64,000 nucleotides of DNA from Chitinophaga niabensis (GCA_017849435.1 JAFIGY010000018.1:1-64000), one strand, 5' to 3'; shown: positions 36,137 to 45,093, counted from the stretch's first letter. The notes: a model not told the origin generated them from the sequence alone. Program-made: numbers and translations.

Positions 36137-36601
36137 TCAGACATTGGCTTCATAGCCTGTATCCTCGAGCCATGGCCCCCCGTCCGCCGCAGCGGTAGCG
36201 AGTTGATCGCAACGGTTGTTCTCGGGATTGGAAGCGTGCCCTTTCACCCAGTGGAATTTGATGCGGTGTTTCCGGAACAACGGAATGAAACGTTCCCAGA
36301 GGTCGCGGTTCTTTTTATCTTTAAACCCCGTCTTCACCCAGTTCCATAACCAGCCCTTTTCCACGGCGTTTACTATATACTGGCTGTCTGTATAGATCAA
36401 CACAGATAAACCTTCTTTCGTCAATGCCTCCAGCGCCACGATCACGGCCAGCAGCTCCATGCGGTTATTGGTGGTCATCCGGTAACCTGCGGAAAGCTCT
36501 TTCCTTATCTTTCCCCACATCAATATCAAACCATATCCACCCCGGCCGGGATTCCCCCGTGATGCGCCGTCTGTATAAATAACGAGTTGCTGATTCATCA
36601 T
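36137..36601 (-). CDS. rnhA: Ribonuclease HI
   Basis: Degrades RNA in RNA-DNA hybrids. The 154-residue protein has the catalytic carboxylates in IYTDGASRGNPGRGGYG, NNRMELLAVIVALEAL, IYTDSQYIVNAV and the final Asp in NNRCDQLATAAA, with WVKGHASNPENNRCD typical of the bacterial enzyme. The second codon is also ATG and may be the true start. Confidence 0.96.
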   Translation of the reverse strand: MMNQQLVIYTDGASRGNPGRGGYGLILMWGKIRKELSAGYRMTTNNRMELLAVIVALEALTKEGLSVLIYTDSQYIVNAVEKGWLWNWVKTGFKDKKNRDLWERFIPLFRKHRIKFHWVKGHASNPENNRCDQLATAAADGGPWLEDTGYEANV

Positions 36602-36636
36602 TCCGTTTTCCTGTGTGAAAGGGCAAAGATGAAAAA

Positions 36637-37296
36637 TTAGACGGGGATGTACAAATTTGTGTTGGCACGCAGGCAGAGGAGATGCGACAAAATTACCAAC
36701 GGCACTACCACTCCGGGTAATAACGTATAAGGGAATCCAAGGATGGCAATGTTCGGCTGATCAAACGCCAAATGCTGAATGGGCGACGGGGCGGATAAAA
36801 TAGCGATACCCACGATATTGGCCAGAAATATCAACCCGAGTATATTCCAAATGCGGAATAAAAGTGGATGAACCTGTTTTCCGGAAAGAGATGGGTAAAG
36901 CAAAAGCAATGCTGCCGTTATGCCAATGACGATATCGTAATTCCAACCCTCGAACGTCATGATCACCGGTACTTTCTTCTCGAGAAAAAGCAGGTACAGC
37001 GTGATTTCCACAGGTATCCTCAGCACGTGTACCGCCAGTAGCATGTTCCGGTGAACGGTCTTTTTTGCAAGCGATCTGTATAAAATGATGATACCGGCGA
37101 TGGCAGGCAGATTGACCAGCAGCATCATCCTCGGTAAGGCTGCGGCGGTATGTTGAAAGAAACCGGTAGCAGCGATAATGCCCACCCATACGGCCCAGAG
37201 AAGGCAGCCCACAAGAATTCCTTTGTGGCTGCCGGTTCCTTTGTAGAAAAGAAAGATGGCCAGTAAAGTAGTAATCAGGAAAAGTATTGCTTGCAT
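36637..37296 (-). CDS. Seven-helix membrane protein of unknown function
   Basis: A 219-residue, strongly hydrophobic protein with about seven predicted helices and short loops. I do not recognise the family. It lies 12 bases downstream of the carboxyltransferase gene and 35 bases upstream of rnhA on the same strand, so it is probably co-transcribed with the former. Confidence 0.7.
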   Translation of the reverse strand: MQAILFLITTLLAIFLFYKGTGSHKGILVGCLLWAVWVGIIAATGFFQHTAAALPRMMLLVNLPAIAGIIILYRSLAKKTVHRNMLLAVHVLRIPVEITLYLLFLEKKVPVIMTFEGWNYDIVIGITAALLLLYPSLSGKQVHPLLFRIWNILGLIFLANIVGIAILSAPSPIQHLAFDQPNIAILGFPYTLLPGVVVPLVILSHLLCLRANTNLYIPV

Positions 37297-37308
37297 GATG
37301 AGATTGTT

Positions 37309-38946
37309 TTAGACCTGTATAACCCCTGTCCGGAATGCTTCCTCCACCGGTGCATGATTGGCCGCATGAAGGCATTCGGCGACGGTTTGGCGGGTTTGTG
37401 CGGGATCGATGATCTCGTCCACCCATAATCTTGCAGCGGCGTAATAGGGAGTGGTCTGGCTATTGTATTTGTCGGTAATATCCCTGAGCAATTTGGCTTC
37501 TGCTTCCGGCGTGATGGTTTCACCTTTTGCTTTCAGGGAGGCCACCTGTATCTGCAACAGGGTTTTGGCCGCCTGCTCCCCTCCCATCACGGCGATCTTT
37601 GCATTGGGCCACGCGAAGATGAAACGGGGGTCGTATGCTTTACCACACATGGCGTAGTTTCCGGCGCCATATGAATTACCGATGATGATCGTGATCTTCG
37701 GCACCACCGAATTGGCAACAGCATTCACAAGCTTTGCGCCGTCTTTGATGATACCGGCGTGCTCACTGCGACTCCCCACCATAAATCCCGTTACATCCTG
37801 AAGGAAAACAAGTGGAATCTTTTTTTGATTGCAGTTCATGATGAAACGTGCGGCCTTGTCCGCACTGTCATTATAGATCACGCCTCCCATCTGCATTTCG
37901 CCCTTCCGGTTCTTCACCATCTTCCGTTGATTGGCCACGATGCCCACGGCCCATCCTTCTATGCGGGCATATCCGCAGAGGATCGTCTTTCCATAATCCG
38001 GTTTATATTCATCGAACACTGATCCGTCTACAAGACGCGCGATCACTTCATGTACATCGTAAGATTTACTGCTGTCCAGCGGCACGATCCCGTACAGTTC
38101 CTCCGGTGATTTCTCCGGGGCTACAGGCGCAATGCGGTCAAATCCTGCCTGAGCGGGATGTCCCAGTCGGGATACGATGTGCCGTATCCGGTCCAGGCAT
38201 TCCTCCTCCGTCTTGAACTTATAATCCGCGATCCCGGATATTTCCGTATGCGTCACGGCGCCGCCCAGTGTTTCCGCATCCACTTCTTCCCCTATTGCGG
38301 CTTTCACGAGATAAGGCCCGGCGAGGAAGATAGAGCCGTTGCCTTCCACCATCAGTACCTCATCGCTCATGATGGGGAGGTAGGCGCCTCCGGCCACGCA
38401 ACTTCCCATCACGGCCGCGATTTGGGTGATGCCCATTGCGCTCATGCGCGCATTATTGCGAAAGATGCGGCCAAAGTGCTCTTTATCCGGGAATATCTCG
38501 TCCTGCATGGGCAGATAAACCCCTGCACTGTCTACAAGATAGATCACCGGCAGGCGGTTTTCCATCGCTATTTCCTGCAGGCGGAGGTTCTTTTTACCCG
38601 TCAGGGGAAACCAGGCGCCTGCCTTTACCGTCATATCATTGGCCACGATCACGCAAAGGCGGCCGCTCACATACCCCAGTCCCGCCACCGTACCCGCCGC
38701 CGGGCAGCCGCCATGCTCCTGGTACATGTCAAAAGCAGCGAATGCGCCTATTTCCGTAAACGTCGTATGCTTGTCCACCAGGTACCGGATCCGCTCCCTT
38801 GGGGTCAGTTTACCCCTTTGCCGCAGCTTTTCTATACTTTTTTTCCCTCCTCCCTGCTCAATAACAGCCAGCCGTTGTTTCATGGTGCTGACCAACATGC
38901 GCATATTATCCTCATTTTTGTTAAATTCCAGTTGCCGTTGCTCCAT
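37309..38946 (-). CDS. Acyl-CoA carboxylase, carboxyltransferase (beta) subunit
   Basis: Carboxyltransferase of the methylcrotonyl-CoA/geranyl-CoA/propionyl-CoA carboxylase group, working with a biotin-bearing subunit. The 545-residue protein has MKQRLAVIEQGGGKKSIEKL, GAWFPLTGKKNLRLQEIA, VYLVDSAG-like text (IYLVDSAGVYLPMQDE), and FLQDVTGFMVGSRSEHAGII with FAWPNAKIAVMGGEQAA. Residues VYLPMQDEIFPDKEHFGRIF are characteristic of the methylcrotonyl-CoA type, so leucine breakdown is the best guess. The biotin carboxylase partner is not in the window. Confidence 0.92.
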   Translation of the reverse strand: MEQRQLEFNKNEDNMRMLVSTMKQRLAVIEQGGGKKSIEKLRQRGKLTPRERIRYLVDKHTTFTEIGAFAAFDMYQEHGGCPAAGTVAGLGYVSGRLCVIVANDMTVKAGAWFPLTGKKNLRLQEIAMENRLPVIYLVDSAGVYLPMQDEIFPDKEHFGRIFRNNARMSAMGITQIAAVMGSCVAGGAYLPIMSDEVLMVEGNGSIFLAGPYLVKAAIGEEVDAETLGGAVTHTEISGIADYKFKTEEECLDRIRHIVSRLGHPAQAGFDRIAPVAPEKSPEELYGIVPLDSSKSYDVHEVIARLVDGSVFDEYKPDYGKTILCGYARIEGWAVGIVANQRKMVKNRKGEMQMGGVIYNDSADKAARFIMNCNQKKIPLVFLQDVTGFMVGSRSEHAGIIKDGAKLVNAVANSVVPKITIIIGNSYGAGNYAMCGKAYDPRFIFAWPNAKIAVMGGEQAAKTLLQIQVASLKAKGETITPEAEAKLLRDITDKYNSQTTPYYAAARLWVDEIIDPAQTRQTVAECLHAANHAPVEEAFRTGVIQV

Positions 38947-39054
38947 AAAGCGGTGATTATTTGATTAAAAATAAGGGAAAATGAGGGAATGGCCTGCTAA
39001 TTGATGAAAGGAAAGAGGAGCCCCAGCAGCAAAAAGACCTAAAAACTACCACGT

Positions 39055-39522
39055 ATGTCCACACCCGTAGTACTATCAGAAGCCCTGCAGCACATCTATC
39101 ACGGACAGCCCTGGCTGGACGTCACCCTTCTCGAACACCTCCGGGAAGTTAACGCTGAACAGGCCACCCGCCGCGTACAACATTCGCATAATATCTGGGA
39201 ACTGGTGAACCATCTCATCTTCTGGCATCAGAATGTGATCCGGAAGCTACAGGGAGAAAAGCCGGAACAGGACGGCGATCTGCCGGATTTCTATCTGCCG
39301 GAAAATCATGGGGAAGACAATTGGAGTGCAACGTTACAGCGACTGGATCATTCCGTCACACTCATGGTGGAAACGATCCGCAACTTCCCCGAAGAGCGTC
39401 TTTATTTAACCGTTCCCAATACGCAGCATAATGCGTATTATTATATCCAGGGGATATTGCAGCATGCGGCTTATCACCTTGGGCAGATCGTGTTGTTGCG
39501 GAAGCATGTGATCAACGCTTAA
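39055..39522 (+). CDS. DinB-family protein
   Basis: A 155-residue four-helix-bundle protein of the DinB superfamily. The metal-site histidines are seen in HSHNIWELVNHLIFWHQNVI (as NHLIFWHQ) and near the end in LQHAAYHLGQIVLLRK. Many members are thiol-dependent transferases or have unknown roles. It starts 108 bases from the divergent carboxyltransferase gene and is nine bases before the membrane acyltransferase-like gene. Confidence 0.9.
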   Translation: MSTPVVLSEALQHIYHGQPWLDVTLLEHLREVNAEQATRRVQHSHNIWELVNHLIFWHQNVIRKLQGEKPEQDGDLPDFYLPENHGEDNWSATLQRLDHSVTLMVETIRNFPEERLYLTVPNTQHNAYYYIQGILQHAAYHLGQIVLLRKHVINA

Positions 39523-39531
39523 AAATAACCT

Positions 39532-40674
39532 ATGAAACGTATTTACGCCGTAGATGTATTGCGCGGCATCGTTATGATTATCATGGCACTGGATCATGTG
39601 CGTGATTATTTTCATGCCACCGCTTTCACGCAGGATCCACTGGACGCGGCCACCACTACGCCTGCGCTTTATTTCACACGCTGGATCACACATTTCTGCG
39701 CGCCGGTTTTTGTTCTCCTCTCCGGTTTATCCATTCACCTGATGCACAACCGAAGAACCAAAGCGGAGATCAGCAGGTATCTATTCACCCGCGGCCTTTG
39801 GCTCATCCTGGTAGAGATAACCATCATGTCTTTCGCGCTCACCTTCAACCCGCAAATGAATGTATTGATTCTGCAGGTGATCTGGGCAATCGGGATCAGT
39901 TTTGTTGTGCTGTCAGGCCTCATCTTCCTGCCCTGGCAGGTTATTCTGGGGGTAGGACTGTTGATCACAGCGGGCCACAATGCATTGGACGCTCTTCCGA
40001 TACCACCCGGAACGATCTGGGAGTTCGTACATCAAACGAAGTATACTCTTTTCACGATCATGCCGGGGCGCGGTTTCCTGGTGCTGTATCCTTTCCTGCC
40101 CTTTACGGGCATATTGTTGTGCGGGTATGGACTGGGGAGGGCTTTTCTGCAGGACGTATCGCCGGCGGCGAGAAAGAAGCTGCTGATAACTGCCGGCACC
40201 GTTATGATCCTGCTGTTCCTCGTGCTGCGGGGGATCAATGTGTACGGGGATCCTGCACCCTGGAAAGAGCTATCCGTTTATACCTTCCTGAATGTAACGA
40301 AATATCCCGCCTCACTCCTTTTCACCTGCATTACCATCGGGCCGGGATTGTTGCTGCTGGCGGCGCTGGAAGGGAAGCAACATCGTTTGACCGACATCGC
40401 GAAAGTATACGGGAGCGTGCCTTTCTTCTATTACATCCTGCATTTCTACCTCATCCATACCCTCTGCATGATCGTGTTCTTCCTGCGCGGGCATACCGCT
40501 GCGCAGATATCCAGCCCCATGGTGCCCTTCTACTTTGTGGTGCCGGGGTCCGGTTTCTCACTCGGAGGCGTATACCTCGTTTGGTTTTCTGTTGTAGCGG
40601 CGCTTTACCTGCCCTGCAGGTGGTACAGCGGATACAGACAGCGTCACCGGTATTGGTGGCTGAGTTACCTGTAA
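39532..40674 (+). CDS. DUF1624 / HGSNAT-like membrane acyltransferase
   Basis: A 380-residue protein with about ten helices. It opens with RIYAVDVLRGIVMIIMALDH, the hallmark of the heparan-alpha-glucosaminide N-acetyltransferase catalytic family, whose members carry acetyl groups across membranes onto sugars. The His in ALDHVRDYFH corresponds to the conserved histidine of the family. Substrate here is unknown. It is preceded by DinB at nine bases, and its 3' end overlaps the convergent MarR-GNAT gene by ten bases. Confidence 0.85.
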   Translation: MKRIYAVDVLRGIVMIIMALDHVRDYFHATAFTQDPLDAATTTPALYFTRWITHFCAPVFVLLSGLSIHLMHNRRTKAEISRYLFTRGLWLILVEITIMSFALTFNPQMNVLILQVIWAIGISFVVLSGLIFLPWQVILGVGLLITAGHNALDALPIPPGTIWEFVHQTKYTLFTIMPGRGFLVLYPFLPFTGILLCGYGLGRAFLQDVSPAARKKLLITAGTVMILLFLVLRGINVYGDPAPWKELSVYTFLNVTKYPASLLFTCITIGPGLLLLAALEGKQHRLTDIAKVYGSVPFFYYILHFYLIHTLCMIVFFLRGHTAAQISSPMVPFYFVVPGSGFSLGGVYLVWFSVVAALYLPCRWYSGYRQRHRYWWLSYL

Positions 40675-41606
40675 TGCAATTTCAGCTCGTACTTTTCTTC
40701 GTACAGGTCGTGCCCCCAAAGGTGTTGGGCTGTAGAGCCGGTTTTCACGAAGCCTGCTTTCATGTACAGGCGTGCGGCTTTATCCTGCTGATGCGTTGTC
40801 AGCAGATATACCTCCCGGAACTTCCGCTGTCTGCAAAAGGCCATCGCCTGGTTGATCAGTACTTTTCCCAGTCCCAGCCCCCTGAGGTCAGGGCGCACAA
40901 GGAACCAGCGTAACTGCGCACGGCCACGGCCGCGACTGAGGATCGCGATCATCCCCGCCAGTTCGCCATTGCAGTACGCCTGCCAGATGCGATCCTTTTC
41001 CGGTTGATAGCTTTGCATACATTCCTGAAAAGTTTCCAGCACGTATTGTTCAAATGCGATACCATACTGGTATTCCCGTGCATATAGTTGTCCGTGCAGG
41101 CGAATCATTTCCCCAATGTCTCCCGGCCGGAGATCAGTACGAATATGGACCTGCCCTATGGTATGATCGCTTCCCGGTGCGTGTAGGAGGTACCGGAGCA
41201 CGTTCATCGAATCCGCGACTTTTTGTTTTTGTGCGGGTTCGAGGGAGGTCAGCATTTCACGGATCTGGTGGTTAGATAGTTCATTCATGGAAGACATCAG
41301 TTTCTTGCCGCGGGCTGTCAGCTGCAGGTAAGAAGCGCGGCCGTCTTCCGGGAGGGGATGTTTGATGAGGAGGCCCTTCTTCTCGAAATTACGGAGGATA
41401 CGGCTCAGATATCCCGCATCAATCTGCAGTGCCTCCCGTATGCCCGTAGCCGTTGTTTGTCCGTTGAACATAATCTCATATAGCGCCCTGACCTCCGTCA
41501 GTGAATACTCCGAATCAAAAACGTGCTGCTGCAGCAAACCCAGCTGCCGGGTATAAAAACGGTTGAACTTCCGGATATCGCTCACAAGCTGTATTTCCTG
41601 TTCCAT
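40665..41606 (-). CDS. MarR-GNAT fusion: regulator with acetyltransferase domain
   Basis: A 313-residue two-domain protein. Residues 1-150 are a MarR winged helix (LTEVRALYEIMF, TATGIREALQIDAGYLSRIL, the wing HPLPEDGRASYLQLTARGKK). Residues about 152-310 are a GNAT fold with the acetyl-CoA loop RPDLRGLGLGKVLINQAM. Such fusions are known in several phyla; the acetylated substrate is not. The upstream intergenic region carries a perfect 13-bp-arm palindrome and a second palindrome, likely operators for this regulator. Confidence 0.92.
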   Translation of the reverse strand: MEQEIQLVSDIRKFNRFYTRQLGLLQQHVFDSEYSLTEVRALYEIMFNGQTTATGIREALQIDAGYLSRILRNFEKKGLLIKHPLPEDGRASYLQLTARGKKLMSSMNELSNHQIREMLTSLEPAQKQKVADSMNVLRYLLHAPGSDHTIGQVHIRTDLRPGDIGEMIRLHGQLYAREYQYGIAFEQYVLETFQECMQSYQPEKDRIWQAYCNGELAGMIAILSRGRGRAQLRWFLVRPDLRGLGLGKVLINQAMAFCRQRKFREVYLLTTHQQDKAARLYMKAGFVKTGSTAQHLWGHDLYEEKYELKLHYR

Positions 41607-41638
41607 ACCTCGATATTTAGTTTAAAAATACAATTTAA

Positions 41639-41673
41639 TTGACAAAAGCAACTATTTTATTTGCTTTTGTCAA
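41639..41673. promoter_or_regulatory. Perfect inverted repeat, probable operator of the MarR-GNAT regulator
   Basis: TTGACAAAAGCAA (41639-41651) and its exact reverse complement (41661-41673) flank a nine-base A+T-rich spacer. CAACTATTTTA also occurs twice in direct orientation (41649-41659 and 41671-41681), 22 bases apart, that is two helical turns. It lies 32 bases before the regulator's ATG, where its promoter must be, and could bind two dimers. It lacks a T-run placement that would favour a terminator. Confidence 0.65.
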
Positions 41674-41686
41674 CTATTTTATATTT

Positions 41687-41700
41687 ACGTATTTATACGT
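41687..41700. promoter_or_regulatory. Second palindrome between the divergent genes
   Basis: ACGTATTTATACGT is a perfect 14-base palindrome, 13 bases past the longer inverted repeat and 20 bases ahead of the TACCTTTG -7 box of the lipoprotein gene, so it covers that promoter's -33 region. Confidence 0.45.
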
Positions 41701-41719
41701 GTATTAGTCCCGTATAAAC

Positions 41720-41728
41720 TACCTTTGC
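41720..41728 (+). promoter_or_regulatory. -7 box of the 41781 lipoprotein gene
   Basis: TACCTTTGC matches the Bacteroidota consensus TAnnTTTGC exactly, 53 bases before the ATG. The -33 region is A+T-rich without a clear TTTG and coincides with the ACGTAT palindrome. Confidence 0.6.
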
Positions 41729-41780
41729 ATCAGCAGGCTGAAATAATTTATTTGCAGGCAAAACACCCCAAAACTTTGTT

Positions 41781-42440
41781 ATGAAGCTGTTGCTTTGCTA
41801 TACAGCCATACTGCTCGTGCTGGTTGCTGTGGCGTGCATCCGAAAAACCATGCAGCCGATGCTTTTCATTGCCTCCACCGATATATCCTCTCCCGGCGAG
41901 ATCATCCTGCTGCAGTTCACCGATCAGAAGGAAGCAGATACCAATGGAATGAACGTGATCTTTGGAAGAGAAAGCGGTCTTATCACGGGGCAGGATACGC
42001 AGGGCTCCGTTGCCGTGATGGTGCCGGACGTGGCAGCCGGCAAAACAAAACTACAGGTAACGCGCGGTGGCCATATCCTTGGCACTTCGGAATTTACCAT
42101 TTTGGATAATACCGGCAAGTCTGTTGCCTTCAGCATGGAAGGCAAAGCTTTCAGCGTGCTGTTCATCAAAGGCACTAACGACGCCATTGAACAGTACCTG
42201 GGCACAGAAGGCCGCATGCTGGCTTTTGATGTATTGAATGTTAAAGGAGAGTTACTGATGACGGGCACCGTACCTTATCCGGGTGCTGACAAGCGCTTCA
42301 GCATCACTATTCCCAATGCAAAAGGAAAACAGACGATTCGTTTTTATGAACCCGCCTCCGGCGAAAGTATTCATTCCGGGAAATTCGTCAGTACGCGGGA
42401 ATTTATCTCCGAAGTAAGCATCCACAACAAAAATGCTTGA
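41781..42440 (+). CDS. Lipoprotein of unknown function, Ig-like
   Basis: A 219-residue protein with signal peptide and lipobox (LVAVAC19). The mature part looks beta-rich: an IPT/TIG-like first half (ISSPGEIILLQFTD, VMVPDVAAGKTKLQVTRGG) and a second sandwich-like half. No catalytic motif is visible and I do not recognise a named family. It is divergent from the MarR-GNAT regulator and is the obvious candidate for its control. Confidence 0.75.
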   Translation: MKLLLCYTAILLVLVAVACIRKTMQPMLFIASTDISSPGEIILLQFTDQKEADTNGMNVIFGRESGLITGQDTQGSVAVMVPDVAAGKTKLQVTRGGHILGTSEFTILDNTGKSVAFSMEGKAFSVLFIKGTNDAIEQYLGTEGRMLAFDVLNVKGELLMTGTVPYPGADKRFSITIPNAKGKQTIRFYEPASGESIHSGKFVSTREFISEVSIHNKNA

Positions 42441-42448
42441 GCCAGGAA

Positions 42449-44236
42449 TTATTTTCTTGTCTTGAAGCAGGCTGATGCGCGTGTTTTATCCAGGCAAATG
42501 ATTGCATCATAACGATCCGGGAGAATGGCCGTTTCAAATTGCATACTGCCATCCATGGCTACTGCACCGAGATTCCGCAACCGTACCTTACCCAGTAGCC
42601 AGCGTGCCGCGGGATCCGTTAAGGTTTGCTTCCGGACATCGAGCACAAAATCCCTCAACCCCGCGTCCCTCCCATATCCCTCCAACGACCTCCGCGCCGG
42701 GGCTTCCAACACATTGTTGCTGGTTACACCTTTGCCCTTAACCACCGCCGTATAAGTCCCTTCTGCCGCGCCGAATCCAAACACCACTATCTCTTTCCCG
42801 TACATCCTGTCCAGATAGCTGCCCATGGAAAACAGCGTACGGTTCACATGCCCGTTATGCGCCCAGACCACCATTTTGGCACCGGGATTATGATCCATGA
42901 TCCATTTCACATTGTCCGCCATACTTCTGTCGCGTACCTGATTACTTGTGCGACCGGCGCACATCAGATCACCGAACTGCTCGATCACCGTGATATTCTG
43001 GAGCGTCCATTCCAGATCGGGTGGCTGCATCTTCCCCAACAATTCCGCTTTGTGTTTGCGGATATATTTCCTGATATCTTCCACCATGCTATACAACGGC
43101 TGCAGATCTTTTTTTGTGCTCCGTTCGTACCCCAGCTTCATCAACGATTTGCAGAAGCCGGTCAGCGTGTCCGCCAGCGGCTGCATGTCCGGAGCATATT
43201 GCTGTGCAAACCGCTGCAGGTGCTGCGCGGCTCCTTTGTAGTTCTGCATGTCGAAGCCGGTGAACTGCAGCATTTTATCAGGATGTTTGAGATTGTACTG
43301 CCGCATCCAGACCATCATATCCATCACCTCCTGTGTATTCCAGGTCCAGAAGTACATCGTATCCAGCATACGGTGGGGATCGCCGATGCCGCGCAATACG
43401 TAATCATTCACAGCGTAAGTCTCCGGCATATTCGCTTCGATGGAGAAGATCGTAAAACCCATTTCGGTAGCAAGGAATTCCAGCATGCGATGTTTCATCC
43501 GGAAGATCTCGCTGGTGCCGTGCGTACATTCTCCCAGCGATACGATCCGCGCATCGCCGATGATCTTTTTGAGAGGTTGCAAATCCTGTGTACCCTGGCC
43601 TGCATCTACGCTTGTGAGGGGAATGGCGTTTGCCTTCAGCCACTGTTGCGATGCGGCGGGCAGGGAATACGCCGAAGGATCCAGTTTAGGCACAAGAGCC
43701 GCATCATTTCCATCCACCGTGAGCATCAGCTTATCCATCCACATTTTCCCGGTTCCGCTCAATAATCCGCCCAGGTGGATCGCGTCTGCATTTTCATCCA
43801 GTTTAAGTTTGATGGTGTAAAGCTTCCAGTCTGTAGTACCTGTACTTCCTCTTCCATACATGTTATCGAACTGACCGCTGCCATCAATCCGCATCCACAA
43901 ACCAGCGTATCCCTGCTGTACGTTCTCCGTGCGGATATATCCCTGTAACACTACTTCTTTTCCTTTAAAATCAACCGGGATAACGTATTCGCTTACACCG
44001 ATGTCCATCACGGAATCCTTTTCAATAAGCAGGGAGTGTGCACCGGAGAAAAAGACGGTACTGTCCGTCCGCATCAGGTTACGCCCGGAAGCGAAGGTCT
44101 GGTAAAAGGCGCGCCATCCGCGGGATGGTTCTCCCGCATCTTTGGCCGGTTGTTCAAAATCGAAATTATGGGATTGCTGGGCGAAGGATATTTGGGCGCA
44201 GCATAACAGGAGGAATGCAGTGAAATGGCGATTCAT
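42449..44236 (-). CDS. Secreted erythromycin-esterase-family protein
   Basis: A 595-residue exported protein (signal peptide to about residue 19, AQISFAQ). Residues about 25-175 are a beta-sandwich of carbohydrate-binding type; 190-590 is the Ere-type hydrolase domain with IVSLGECTHGTSEIFRMKHR, FSIEANMPE, and MVVWAHNGHVNR carrying the conserved Glu and His residues. The family includes macrolide esterases, but most secreted members in Bacteroidota have unknown substrates and the extra N-terminal domain is not part of EreA/EreB. Resistance should not be assumed. It faces the lipoprotein gene tail-to-tail. Confidence 0.85.
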   Translation of the reverse strand: MNRHFTAFLLLCCAQISFAQQSHNFDFEQPAKDAGEPSRGWRAFYQTFASGRNLMRTDSTVFFSGAHSLLIEKDSVMDIGVSEYVIPVDFKGKEVVLQGYIRTENVQQGYAGLWMRIDGSGQFDNMYGRGSTGTTDWKLYTIKLKLDENADAIHLGGLLSGTGKMWMDKLMLTVDGNDAALVPKLDPSAYSLPAASQQWLKANAIPLTSVDAGQGTQDLQPLKKIIGDARIVSLGECTHGTSEIFRMKHRMLEFLATEMGFTIFSIEANMPETYAVNDYVLRGIGDPHRMLDTMYFWTWNTQEVMDMMVWMRQYNLKHPDKMLQFTGFDMQNYKGAAQHLQRFAQQYAPDMQPLADTLTGFCKSLMKLGYERSTKKDLQPLYSMVEDIRKYIRKHKAELLGKMQPPDLEWTLQNITVIEQFGDLMCAGRTSNQVRDRSMADNVKWIMDHNPGAKMVVWAHNGHVNRTLFSMGSYLDRMYGKEIVVFGFGAAEGTYTAVVKGKGVTSNNVLEAPARRSLEGYGRDAGLRDFVLDVRKQTLTDPAARWLLGKVRLRNLGAVAMDGSMQFETAILPDRYDAIICLDKTRASACFKTRK

Positions 44237-44416
44237 GCACTCAAAATAGAATTTTCGGCGTTAAGGAAAAGTTATAAGGCAGATTTTATTGCAACTCCTT
44301 ATCAAGCTTCGTTCCGTCAGACCCGGATCGAAGAATACGTTCATGCTATTGTTTCATTTTCGCCTGCCTGAAATCCCTTTCCTTCAACATCAATTCCAGA
44401 TGTAAATAAGGTTTGA

Positions 44417-45037
44417 TTATATCTGCTTTAAAGCATGCTCATAATTGGCTGCTGCGGCATTCCAGTCGAGCACTTCCCAGAAAGACTTGATATAATCCGC
44501 CCGTTTGTTCTGGTATTTAAGGTAATAAGCATGTTCCCATACATCCAGTCCCAGCACGGGAATCCCGCGATCCGTCAGGTTCACGTCCATCAACGGGTTA
44601 TCCTGGTTGGGTGTGGAAGCGATCTCGATCTGCCCGTTATATTTCACATACAACCAGCTCCACCCGGACCCGAAGCGGGCCAGCGACAGGTTGTAGAATT
44701 GTTCCCTGAATTGCTCCAGGCTGTCCCATTTTGCGAGGATTGCTGCTTCCAGTTTACCGGAGGGTTTCTTTGCGGGAGATGCGGAGAGCAGTTTCCAGAA
44801 AAGGGAATGGTTATAGTGGCCACCGCCGTTGTTGCGCACTGCAGCGCTGTATTTGCTGACGTTCTGCAGAATCTCTTCCAGGGTTTTGTTCTCCGCATCC
44901 GTTCCCGCGATGCTTTTGTTCAGATTATCCACATACGCCTGATGGTGACGGGTATGGTGTATTTCCATGGTAGCTTTATCGATATGCGGTTCCAGTGCAT
45001 CGTAGGCATATGGCAATGCCGGCAGTTGATGTATCAT
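44417..45037 (-). CDS. Superoxide dismutase (Fe/Mn)
   Basis: Converts superoxide to peroxide and oxygen. The 206-residue protein has all four metal ligands: H27 (MEIHHTRHHQAYV), H77 (GGGHYNHSLFW), D165 and H169 (LDVWEHAYYLKY). No signal peptide, so cytoplasmic. Fe or Mn preference cannot be decided safely from sequence. It is transcribed from a very good Bacteroidota promoter that overlaps a palindrome at the start of the divergent SufR-like regulator. Confidence 0.96.
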   Translation of the reverse strand: MIHQLPALPYAYDALEPHIDKATMEIHHTRHHQAYVDNLNKSIAGTDAENKTLEEILQNVSKYSAAVRNNGGGHYNHSLFWKLLSASPAKKPSGKLEAAILAKWDSLEQFREQFYNLSLARFGSGWSWLYVKYNGQIEIASTPNQDNPLMDVNLTDRGIPVLGLDVWEHAYYLKYQNKRADYIKSFWEVLDWNAAAANYEHALKQI

Positions 45038-45062
45038 AACTTTCGTTTTTTATTTTACTGTA

Positions 45063-45093
45063 CAAATATAGTAACTTTGATTATTAAACCAAA
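45063..45093 (-). promoter_or_regulatory. Promoter of superoxide dismutase
   Basis: On the minus strand TTTG (45090-45093) is followed after exactly 19 bases by TATATTTG (45063-45070), a full match to the Bacteroidota -33/-7 arrangement. The -33 box is overlapped by the AATAAACA palindrome at 45092-45110. Confidence 0.8.
45072..45079 (+). promoter_or_regulatory. -7 box of the SufR-like regulator gene
   Basis: TAACTTTG, full match to TAnnTTTG, 32 bases before the ATG at 45111. It overlaps the divergent sod promoter, so the two transcripts compete for the same 30 bases. Confidence 0.6.

Noticed and set aside
42626-43765. Plus-strand open frame of about 379 codons
   Set aside because: Antisense to the erythromycin-esterase-family gene, with no recognisable domain.
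42449-44236. Macrolide resistance gene
   Set aside because: Family membership alone does not show macrolide esterase activity, and the domain layout differs from EreA/EreB.
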